In this document: positions 1 to 7,224 of the stretch, piece by piece | Position numbering within the stretch: position 1 is the first letter of the stretch | How the letters are laid out: each line of letters opens with the position of its first letter | Assembly (NCBI GenBank): GCA_027577415.1 | Contig: JANBQS010000172.1 | Coordinates: 1 to 28,825 of the forward strand | Direction: 5' to 3' | Origin: Coemansia sp. RSA 922 | Taxonomy: Eukaryota > Kickxellomycota > Kickxellomycetes > Kickxellales > Kickxellaceae | Length of the DNA stretch: 28,825 bases | Notes under the pieces: generated by a model | The model's database searches: none | Told to the model about the DNA's origin: nothing | The model's input: the letters and a program-made list of their open reading frames with translations, nothing else | Position numbers and translations under genes: made by a program

Positions 1-186
1 CTGAATCACGAATTACTGAAATCACAGCCACGTTTAGAAAGAAAGTTGGTAATTTCAGGTATCAAGATGTCCCCCTTTAGTCACCCAGACATGGTGGCAA
101 CTGGTTTAAGCCATCACACATTGTTTGGATGCTATGGTGCCACCTCAGGGAATGAGTTCCCTGATTTTGAATGCCTAGTAGTATAA
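1..186 (+). CDS. C-terminal end of an unrecognised gene (partial)
   Basis: From base 1 the first frame stays open for 61 codons and ends at TAA (184-186), so this is probably the 3' end of a gene starting left of the window. The peptide has ordinary soluble-protein composition and ends with hydrophobic and aromatic residues (FPDFECLVV). I do not recognise the family. It could be another member of the small orphan genes found elsewhere in the window, because it lies in the same AT-rich setting and has a similar beta-rich look. That is inference. An open frame of 61 codons can also occur by chance in this composition. Confidence 0.4.
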   Translation: MNHELLKSQPRLERKLVISGIKMSPFSHPDMVATGLSHHTLFGCYGATSGNEFPDFECLVV

Positions 187-609
187 TCACTTGCAGTTGA
201 ATTATAGATATCATTAATTTATTTGAAACAACTTAATGTCTATGAATAAGGCTGGGATGGAGAGTTCAGGAATTCCAACATGTACCACTTACAAAGACCT
301 AGTCAAAACTCAGTGAATATTAGCTGATAATCCTCCAAATTTGATTCAATCTCCTCACTTTATTATTTTCCACAACTGCAGCTTAATAGGCAGGCAATTA
401 GTGGCAATATTGTTAAGTAGAATAATTGTATTTAATAGTAGAAATAAAACGTGCTAGCAAGAGACCTTGTTCCTTGCTCTGTTGTCATGAAAAACTGCTT
501 CTTGTACCTGTCCTTTATGCCAATCTCATTTGCTGATCAATCAGTGTCATTAGCATGTTTGTTGCTAACATTATCCTCTTTTCCTTGATTCAATGAATGA
601 GAAAATTAG
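187..609. other. AT-rich intergenic stretch
   Basis: Every frame is closed by frequent stops, and I see no coding signal, RNA gene or clear repeat. It separates the partial gene at the left edge from the tandem repeat starting near 610. Confidence 0.5.
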
Positions 610-957
610 CAGCCAGTATGTTGACTTGAGTAACAGAAAGTAATCGGCTGACTGGCCAACATGGAATTCTCAGCACATTATCTCACTCAGCTGACAATTG
701 GTAAAGTGCTTGAAGAAGCACAGTCTCTGCCTTTCTTTTAATCAAGGACAGGGCAATAAAGCAGTCAGTGTGTTGACTTGCTTTACAGAAAGTAATCAGC
801 TGACTGGCCAACATGGGATCCCCAGCACATTTTCTCTTGCCAACCACCAATTGAATAAGTGCTAAAAGAAACGCAGTCTCTACCTTCCTTTTAAACAAAG
901 ACAGTGCAATAAGGCAGCCTGAGTTTTGACTTGCTTTGAAGAATGTAAATTTGCCTA
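610..957. repeat. Tandem repeat, about 152-bp unit, two copies plus a partial third
   Basis: Units begin near 610, 762 and 915, so the period is 152-153 bp. Shared landmarks in each full unit are TTGACTTG, ACAGAAAGTAATC, GCTGACTGGCCAACATGG, CAGCACATT, GCAGTCTCT and GGCAATAA-type ends. The third copy keeps only about 40 bp. A 71-codon minus-strand frame runs through the array only because the period is close to 51 codons. The array lies roughly 260-600 bp upstream of the ATG at 1214, so it may be duplicated promoter DNA. Confidence 0.85.
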
Positions 958-1095
958 ACCTGTCTTGATATTCAAAGAGTAGCTTTGTATCCAGCTGTTC
1001 TGAAGCTATTTTTCAGCACTAAGTGTGAAGAAAGCAGGATGATTTGGGCAATTGGTTTCAGTAAAACAATTTTTTCCAAGTGCTTGCCTTTTACA

Positions 1096-1101
1096 TATAA
1101 A
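1096..1101 (+). promoter_or_regulatory. Candidate TATA box of the small orphan gene at 1214/1293
   Basis: ATATAAAAAAAGG begins at 1095, in a pyrimidine-rich region. It lies 118 bp before the ATG at 1214 and 197 bp before the ATG at 1293. In the other small orphan genes of this window the TATA-to-ATG distance is about 78-130 bp, so this TATA fits a start at 1214 better. Confidence 0.5.
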
Positions 1102-1213
1102 AAAAGGACCTTTTTGTCTCTTCCTTCTACATTTCTTACATTGCATTCCTCCCATACTACAGATCACTATAGCTTTCAGTTTATTTTGCATACTACTTTT
1201 ATCTACTACAAAA

Positions 1214-1316
1214 ATGATATTATGTGAAATAATTGATATTGGAAAATTTGAGATGGATTCCAATAAACATTCGATGCTCACAACAGAAATAAATGGCAGA
1301 GAGAGAAACTTTTTTT
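1214..1316 (+). other. Possible true N-terminus, out of frame with the downstream ORF
   Basis: The first ATG after the TATA box is at 1214. It opens a frame (MILCEIIDIGKF...) that reads through a T7 run at 1310-1316 and stops at 1319-1321. The long ORF (ATG 1293) is in the next frame. If the T run had one base fewer, the two frames would join as one ORF of 164 codons plus stop. Candidate explanations are a homopolymer sequencing error, a real inactivating indel, or ribosomal slippage. The upstream ATGs would also hinder translation from 1293 if the transcript starts near the TATA box. Confidence 0.4.
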
Positions 1317-1709
1317 GCTAATTTAAAGAATGATCAAGTTACTTGGCCAATGCTAAGGGGATGGTATTTAACTTGTTATAAAGAAAAGTTTCCTAATTTC
1401 TTCAGTATATTATTCACTGGCTGTTATGCTGTTCAATATTCTGGTGATAGTCAAATTAATATTTGGGGGGCACCTTATACAATGGAAGGAGAACTAAAGG
1501 ATGCAATTGTTAAGTCCACAGGTAAGAATGTTAAATTCATAGCTGACATAACTACCCTAAGTGCTGAGGAGTTTTTAGGTAGGGATATGGCTACGATTTT
1601 CAAGACTGCGGATGGTGAAGCTATTTCAGAGCTAGCAAAGTATGAGCTAGATGGTTCTGCAAGGGTGTATAGATTCCATTTGGTCAAATTTGACATTTCT
1701 AACCTATAA
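1293..1709 (+). CDS. Small orphan protein, 138 aa (member F of the window's small-gene set)
   Basis: This is a continuous ORF from ATG 1293 to TAA 1709 with no recognisable domain. It is intronless and AT-rich, and has no evident signal peptide or membrane helix. The sequence is rich in beta-prone and aromatic residues, for example QINIWGAP and RVYRFHLVKF near the end. Its size, AT-rich island setting and upstream TATA box match five other orphan genes here (9769, 11310, 12790, 19642, 26159). The N-terminus is uncertain because a better-placed ATG at 1214 is out of frame across a T7 run. If the start is 1214, this copy is either frameshifted or affected by a sequencing error. Function unknown. 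Confidence 0.6.
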   Translation: MAERETFFANLKNDQVTWPMLRGWYLTCYKEKFPNFFSILFTGCYAVQYSGDSQINIWGAPYTMEGELKDAIVKSTGKNVKFIADITTLSAEEFLGRDMATIFKTADGEAISELAKYELDGSARVYRFHLVKFDISNL

Positions 1710-1861
1710 GAACCACCAAGAGTACTTTGGTATTTCAAGGCCATTCCTTTTTCTATTTTTACTAATCTTTCCCCACCTTTCTTCTTACATTTAATGAAAC
1801 CAATATAGCCCAATAACCTCAGAAGAAAGGAAATGCTAATATGCTGTAGCTATTAAGGAAT

Positions 1862-3325
1862 CTAGCGTGATAGAGATATTTCCTCCCACTTGATCATACA
1901 ATCCAGGCCGACTTGGAAGAGCCAATTGCTCAGGCCAGCCGGAGGCAGCAGGGCGTGTGGTTTATGCTTGGACGGACATAGGGGCTCCATGGCCTCATCA
2001 CGGCGGTTAGTATTTGCTACGACTACTGGCGGCTGTTGTGGTTGCACATTAGACAAGAGTGATTGAGTAGCCGGCCGGGAAGATGTTGTTGTTGTTGGTG
2101 CTGCATGATCTCGGCCAATTCCGAGGTTAGTAGCACTCCAATTAAGCGCCATAGTCTGGGTCGACGGTCTCGGCGGCGGCAAAACAGCAGGCTCCGAGCT
2201 ATTAACACGCGATAGACTGTCCCACTCTTGCTCGCGCAGAGCAGCCAGCGTGCGCATAGCCTCTTGGCGCGCTTCACGACCAGCTCGAGGATTATGCAGG
2301 ATACGTTCAGCGGCAACGCGCTGCGACATAAACATTAGCCAGTGAGCGCGACGTCCCGACGACCTATTCGACGCGTCATCATTATCAGCCAGACGACGCT
2401 CGGCCGAGGGCGACACAGCTTCGCCAAAGCTGCGAGCAGCCATATTAATAGATATAGGCTCTCTTTCGTGCTCTGTAGCAGTCGACTCAATCGGCGCCGG
2501 GTCCACAGTAGCAGCGACTGGAGGAGTTGGCGGTGGGTCGACTACGCGGCGAATAGCAGTGGCAGTGGGAGCTGGCGGCGACGGCAGTTCTTCCCAGCCG
2601 ACGGGGTCGCCATAGTCATTTTCACGCGGCACGGCATAGACATTATCCTGGTAAAAAGTCCACAGGTGCTGAAACCCGCGCTGTTTGATACGCAGACGCT
2701 GAGCAAGACACCGGAAACAAGGACGGTGGATATAGTAGCCGACGACATTGCCACACCCCAAACAAGCAATGTCTTGGACGTGACAGTCGCAGGGCCCGCT
2801 AGGCGCCATGTCAAAGCGGCGAGCGTGGTGAGAAAGTGAACTACACGTGTGACAGCCCGAATCGACAAGCAAATCTCCAATTGCCGGCGCCACAGGCTGG
2901 TGCACAATGTCGCAACCCAGGGGAGGTAAGTCTGTCGAAAAGCAACGAATAGCTGGACGCGCCATTACGACTGCCTACATTAGTAAATTCATAATAAAAA
3001 AGAAAAAGGTGGTAATTGAGAAACAAGAGAGGGAGGGAGAGCAGAAAAAGAAGCGGGAAATTAGCAGCAATCAATAATGTGGCTTTTATAATATTTTTAC
3101 CTCCATCCCACGTGAACTCCATAGTACGCGACAGTGTTTGCAGTGCAACTTCCACACGGCTTGGAATGCCTCTGACCGATGACTCGGCTGCTGCTGCTGA
3201 GATGAGTATGTCACTGAATTCGCTGCTGTTGCCGACAAGGATGATGACGAAGTGGATGATGACGTAGACGACGAAGAGGAAGGTGACATTGGAGAAGAAT
3301 GCAGCATAGTTGCCGCCTGGTCCAT
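1862..3325 (-). CDS. FAM72: FAM72 family protein, two exons, 445 aa
   Basis: The coding exons are 3325-3101 and 2974-1862 on the minus strand, joined across a 126-bp intron. Exon 1 ends in CKHCRVLWSSRGME and exon 2 begins AVVMARPAIRCFSTDLPP. Together these match the FAM72 pattern of a CxxC, SSRGM, then FSTDxPP. Further zinc-ligand-like cysteines follow at about residues 137, 139, 146, 149, 161 and 164 (CDCHVQDIACLGCGNVVGYY), then an HLWTFYQDNVYAV segment. The conserved domain ends near residue 206. The remaining ~240 residues are P/S/T/Q-rich and probably disordered, so the protein is about three times as long as human FAM72 (about 150 aa). Residues 1-50 are also low complexity. Human FAM72A binds uracil-DNA glycosylase UNG2; whether that role exists here is unknown. 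The start at 3325 has a good context (CAAATGG); upstream in-frame codons are pyrimidine-rich and look like 5'UTR. Confidence 0.88.
2975..3100 (-). other. Spliceosomal intron of the FAM72 gene (126 bp)
   Basis: On the minus strand the donor is G|GTAAAA at 3100, and the intron ends ...TTTACTAATGTAG at 2975. The likely branch point TACTAAT lies only a few bases before the acceptor. Splicing is phase 0 and joins SSRGME to AVVMARP, which rebuilds the conserved FAM72 segment exactly. An unspliced message would stop soon after the donor. This is the only intron I can place with confidence in the window. Confidence 0.85.
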
Positions 3326-3648
3326 TTGCTTGACTACAATCACAATGACAAATAAAAAGTCTATAGACAAACAAAAAACAATGACGAATGGACAGGAGAA
3401 AGAAAGAAAGAGAAAGAGCGAGAGCAAATGTTACAAAAAGGCAAGTTGATGACAGAAAATGTAAAAAGTGTGTGAGGGGAGAGAGTGAATAGAATTTTAT
3501 TCAACAGTAACTCCACAAAAAAAAAAAAGAGGGCGGAGCTGTCCAAAATGTTTGTCTACTACTAGTTGACAAGTTTTGCAAAGTGGAGAAAGAGAATGCG
3601 GGTATATAGACGCGGGGGGAATATAGACAATCAACTCTATTAATTGAA
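3326..3648. other. Intergenic region upstream of FAM72
   Basis: About 320 bp between the DPH2 stop and the FAM72 start, both genes on the minus strand. It contains A12 (around 3517-3528) and purine/pyrimidine-rich tracts, with no coding frame I would support. It presumably holds the DPH2 3' end and the FAM72 promoter. Confidence 0.5.
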
Positions 3649-5148
3649 TTACTTTTCGTTATCATATCCACGCGCAATGCCACTACGCCCCTCGACTGCC
3701 ATTACAGCGGGCAACGGCTCATTACTCTTATTATCAGGATCGTCGTCATGGCCCAGGCCGCGGAACGACCGAGTCAGCAAGTACTCTGCTCCAGCACTGC
3801 CCATATACTGCGCAATTTCCGTATGCTTATTCATAGTAGCAAGCTGAGCCGAACCACTCTCAGTAGACTGACTACGCGGGTCGTTATATCTGCGGTTTTG
3901 TTTAAGCGTACCAGTGATAAGCGAGAAATGCGGCTCATCATCAGATGGAGTCTCTTCTTCTTCTTCGGCCAACTCCCGCTCAGCGTCATCAAGAAAGGCG
4001 TGAAAGTCAGTGACGTAGTCGCCCGTCCACTGACGAGACTTTGACAAAGCCAATTGCATCTCAAAGGGCGTAACGACTGGACTCATAAAGTCCTTCGAGT
4101 CGACGAGCGAGTTCTCAGGACAAGCAACCAACACGTAGGTCTCGATCTCCGCAAAGTTGGCCAGCTTTGCAACGTTAAGCTTGCCAACAACAAACACGTA
4201 GAATTTCTTATGCGCGCGGCGGATCATTGCCTTGAGTGCCTCGATGACACGCAAATACCGAGTGGCCGCCAAAGTGCCGACGACGATGCCAATAACGTCA
4301 GCGTCGCGCGCATGCTGAACCATCTTATAGCGCCGTGCCAAGTGCCGGTTGACTTTGTGCGACTCTTCGCGCAGTGTGCGAGTAGCAGGGTCGTAGCTGA
4401 AGACGCCTTGGCCGCGCATAGTCAGGATGATGTTGGTCAACGTCAGGCTCTCCGCGCCCAAGTATAGTATGGAGTAGTCGGCAATAGACGACGCACTGGG
4501 AGGCAGTTGCCATGAGCGACCCGGAACAATAGTAGAGCTAGCATCGGTCTTTGGGTCAAAGAGACGATCAGCGACGGTGATCTCGCTACTAACTACCACA
4601 CCAAATACCCGCACACCCGCGTCATCTTGCCGCTGCTCAAGTGCCCACACCACGTCGGGCATCGCGTAAGCATAGGGCACGTCGCATAAGACGAGAATAT
4701 TGCGACCAGACATCTTCTCCGCCACTACCTCAGCGCAATGAGCCGGATCCATTGGCTCACGACCAAATACGTAATATACAGGAATACGCGACGACAAGCT
4801 CAAGCAAGTGCGACCATAGTGAACGACAAGATCAGCAGAGTAGTGGTCAGCAGCGACTTCGTCCACACAGCAGCTACCGTAGGACGTGTCAGCCAATATA
4901 AACACCTGAGCATCAGAATCAATTCGACTTTGCAATTCGGCTGACACCACAGTAGAGTGGCCTAAAAGGTGGTCGGGAAACTGCAACGCTATGCGACGGT
5001 AATTTCCCTCAGTAATAACGGCAGCGGTCTGTTCAATTTCATAAACGACTAGAGCGTCACTCGCAGCCAAGTGTCCACACGCAGACGTCGGACCAGTATC
5101 GATTTGGCGTTGAATGACAGCACTGCCGTCATTATCAATAGAAGCCAT
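3649..5148 (-). CDS. DPH2: Diphthamide biosynthesis protein 2 (Dph2), 499 aa
   Basis: Dph2 pairs with Dph1 in the [4Fe-4S] radical-SAM enzyme that starts diphthamide formation on the elongation factor 2 histidine, in the cytosol. The family signature is intact: IALQFPDHLL near residues 53-62, ADTSYGSCCVDEVAADH at 86-102 with the CysCys pair at 93/94, VVHYGRTCLS with Cys115, and LVACPENSLVDS with Cys343. The downstream PVVTPFEMQLAL and WTGDYVTDF segments are also typical of the family. The C-terminal ~100 residues are acidic and then low complexity. I chose ATG 5148 (MASIDNDG) because the 27 in-frame codons upstream are AT-rich and encode an odd hydrophobic stretch that fits 5'UTR. The F-box gene on the same strand ends only 77 bp upstream. 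No intron is needed. Confidence 0.93.
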   Translation of the reverse strand: MASIDNDGSAVIQRQIDTGPTSACGHLAASDALVVYEIEQTAAVITEGNYRRIALQFPDHLLGHSTVVSAELQSRIDSDAQVFILADTSYGSCCVDEVAADHYSADLVVHYGRTCLSLSSRIPVYYVFGREPMDPAHCAEVVAEKMSGRNILVLCDVPYAYAMPDVVWALEQRQDDAGVRVFGVVVSSEITVADRLFDPKTDASSTIVPGRSWQLPPSASSIADYSILYLGAESLTLTNIILTMRGQGVFSYDPATRTLREESHKVNRHLARRYKMVQHARDADVIGIVVGTLAATRYLRVIEALKAMIRRAHKKFYVFVVGKLNVAKLANFAEIETYVLVACPENSLVDSKDFMSPVVTPFEMQLALSKSRQWTGDYVTDFHAFLDDAERELAEEEEETPSDDEPHFSLITGTLKQNRRYNDPRSQSTESGSAQLATMNKHTEIAQYMGSAGAEYLLTRSFRGLGHDDDPDNKSNEPLPAVMAVEGRSGIARGYDNEK

Positions 5149-5225
5149 TACTAAAAAATATATATAAATTAAACAAATTAACTCAAGTACATAAAAAAAG
5201 CCTTTAAATATTTTTTCCCTCTTTT

Positions 5226-6809
5226 TCAAAAGGATAGTTTGGTGTGATCGGTAATCACCAAATTGCGCAGATGATCGATACTATTACCATCGATCAGGCG
5301 GCGGACAGCAGCGGCGACATGAGTATCGTGCACCAAAGTCAGCAGGGACGGAATATCAGAGACAAAGCGAAGAACGGCATGGCTCAAGGCGCGCAAGTCC
5401 TGACGACAGTCCCAAAATCCCATAGACAACAACTGCAGCGACCGACTAACCACCCTACGACACACCCGCGGCGACAAAAGAGCAGCCTCCGTCGCAATAT
5501 ACGGCAAACACAGACGACGCAAGTGAGGCAACTCCGCCAGCAATTTCTCAGCCACACTCAACCGCAAAGGTACACGCAACTCCAGCGTACACAGACGCAC
5601 ACAACTGATTGCACCCGACCCGATACTAGCAACAGGACGGCTAGCAATAACCGTCAGGCTTAGAGACTCTGCTCCAACAACAGAAGGACCAGTAAGCGCG
5701 TTACTAACAAACCGCTCGGCTCGGTCCACAGGCGGACGAGCCATACCCACACAAGCCAAGACTAAAGAACGAGCCGACGGCAATAGACCACGCGACTCTG
5801 CCAACAAAAGCACATCGGCTCGCGAGCCATGTATCTCCAGACTAGCCAACCGATTGAGCTGCCGCCGCCCTGGGTTAATAGGAACAATAGCAGCCAGACA
5901 AAGACGCACGTCAAACGGACAGTGACGTATCGACAAGGACTTCAACACTGGGAATGACCCAGACGGAGTAATAGGGCCAGAATCAGCAACGGCTGTATTG
6001 GGGCTAGTACTAGTATCGCTAAACTCGAGTGCCAAAGTACTCAGCCCCGAAAAAGAACCAGGCGAACCCAACATCGCCATTACGTCCCAAGCCAAGGTAG
6101 CCGCAATATCAGAAAGCCGCAACGACAAAAGACTCGCAGCCGAACGCGATACCAGTGCCAAGGTGTTTGGAAGAGAGCAGCGAATATTAAGGTCAGTCAG
6201 AGCCATTATCTGAATAGTATCACAAGCCATTAGACGCATGCTTACGCAGGACGCATTATTCGGAGACAATGCTCGCACCAGATTTTCCTGCATAAATTCA
6301 TCACCCACAGACGGAAATATGACCCATGGAAGCAATTGCCTGTAAAATAAATTATGCAATGTATCATCTGCCCCACTCACCGCCGCTGATACTCCCGCAA
6401 CCACGCTCACTTGCCTAATCCCAGACAAGCCAAACTCTCCCAATACCTCCGACAACAAAGCTCCAAGCCCACCACTACCTAGCGGAATGACCAAGAGATG
6501 CCGCAGGTAGCTCCGCGTAGTCTTTGTAAAATATCCACTGTATAGCGACAGGTTTGTAGTCCACATTTGCTCTCGGCGCTCCTCGCATACCAAAGTCTGG
6601 TAGAGTAGCGGCAATACGGCTTGTCGCCACTGCGAGTCAACCGATGCCAACGCAGTTAGGCGTCGAAGTCGGTGTCCAAAACGCGCGTCAAGTGAATGAT
6701 TACTACGTCTAGACTGCGATACGAAAAGTTTATAGAAAGTGCGCACTATCAAGCCAACGACATCGCAAGGCAAAACGCGCACTCTAGGGTATGTAATTAA
6801 TCCAACCAT
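5226..6809 (-). CDS. F-box / leucine-rich-repeat-like protein, 527 aa
   Basis: The N-terminus fits a degenerate F-box: VRVLPCDVVGLIVRTFYKLF at about residues 9-28, then RRLTALASVDSQWRQAVLPL and LLYQTLVCEER at about 55-85. This is the LPxDVxxxI ... WRxxxxPLLYxxL pattern of fungal F-box proteins. The rest has many Leu-rich segments, such as LSTLALEF, LKSLSIRHC, LASLEIHG, CTLELRVPL and LRRLCLPYI, consistent with irregular LRRs. Such proteins usually act as substrate adaptors of SCF (Skp1-cullin) ubiquitin ligases; the substrate is unknown. The start at 6809 (MVGLITYPR) was chosen because 112 in-frame upstream codons are AT-rich with purine and pyrimidine tracts and no domain. The stop is 77 bp before the DPH2 start, so this gene's 3' end and the DPH2 promoter share very little space. 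Confidence 0.72.
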   Translation of the reverse strand: MVGLITYPRVRVLPCDVVGLIVRTFYKLFVSQSRRSNHSLDARFGHRLRRLTALASVDSQWRQAVLPLLYQTLVCEERREQMWTTNLSLYSGYFTKTTRSYLRHLLVIPLGSGGLGALLSEVLGEFGLSGIRQVSVVAGVSAAVSGADDTLHNLFYRQLLPWVIFPSVGDEFMQENLVRALSPNNASCVSMRLMACDTIQIMALTDLNIRCSLPNTLALVSRSAASLLSLRLSDIAATLAWDVMAMLGSPGSFSGLSTLALEFSDTSTSPNTAVADSGPITPSGSFPVLKSLSIRHCPFDVRLCLAAIVPINPGRRQLNRLASLEIHGSRADVLLLAESRGLLPSARSLVLACVGMARPPVDRAERFVSNALTGPSVVGAESLSLTVIASRPVASIGSGAISCVRLCTLELRVPLRLSVAEKLLAELPHLRRLCLPYIATEAALLSPRVCRRVVSRSLQLLSMGFWDCRQDLRALSHAVLRFVSDIPSLLTLVHDTHVAAAVRRLIDGNSIDHLRNLVITDHTKLSF

Positions 6810-7224
6810 GTTATTAAAATAATGAATATTGTAAACACAAGAGAAAAAGAAAGAAGAGAGGGAGAGAGGATAAAAAAAATAAATGGTTCGCGTCGCGTAT
6901 AGGTCTCCCACCCCTCCTCCCTCAAAAAAAAAGGCCAGAGAAAGAGGGGAGGAGGTTCTTTTCTTTCTTGCCAACAATGACACGGAAGCATTCGATGTGA
7001 GAAGAATGCTTAATTGCAAATCCTCATGCAAGGGGTCCTTATGTCCACTCCACATCCAGCCATGCATCCAACCCAAAAACAAATAGCTGATTGAGCCATG
7101 TGCGCCACTAACCCCGAAATAAAAATAAATAAAAATTGTATACAAAGAAAGCCAAAAAGAGTGTGTGAGAGACAGTCTTTATAAAGAGAGTGAGTGAGAG
7201 AAAGAAAAATAAAAAGAGAATGAT
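6810..7224. other. Intergenic region between NDUFS1 and the F-box gene
   Basis: About 415 bp containing GA-rich tracts and A-runs (for example near 6925-6960 and 7120-7220). Open frames here lack coding character. It probably holds the NDUFS1 3'UTR and the promoter and 5'UTR of the F-box gene. Confidence 0.5.

Noticed and set aside
683..898. 71-codon minus-strand ORF with an internally repeated peptide
   Set aside because: It lies wholly within the 152-bp tandem repeat. The peptide repeat follows from the DNA period being close to 51 codons, and there is no other coding evidence.
610..957. CRISPR-like array
   Set aside because: The units are long contiguous tandem copies without unique spacers, in a eukaryotic context.
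2342..2839. 165-codon plus-strand ORF opposite FAM72 exon 2
   Set aside because: It is Arg/Ser-rich antisense shadow of the FAM72 coding exon, with no domain.
2841..3374. 177-codon minus-strand ORF with hydrophobic segments overlapping the FAM72 intron
   Set aside because: It reads through the intron in another frame. The FAM72 domain match requires splicing at 3100/2975.
5149..5229. N-terminal extension of DPH2 from 5229 with a hydrophobic segment
   Set aside because: It is AT-rich, overlaps the end of the F-box gene, is absent from the known Dph2 family and would add an unlikely membrane segment. ATG 5148 is preferred.
6810..7145. 112-residue N-terminal extension of the F-box protein
   Set aside because: The DNA is AT-rich and tract-rich with no domain. 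The F-box begins just after ATG 6809.
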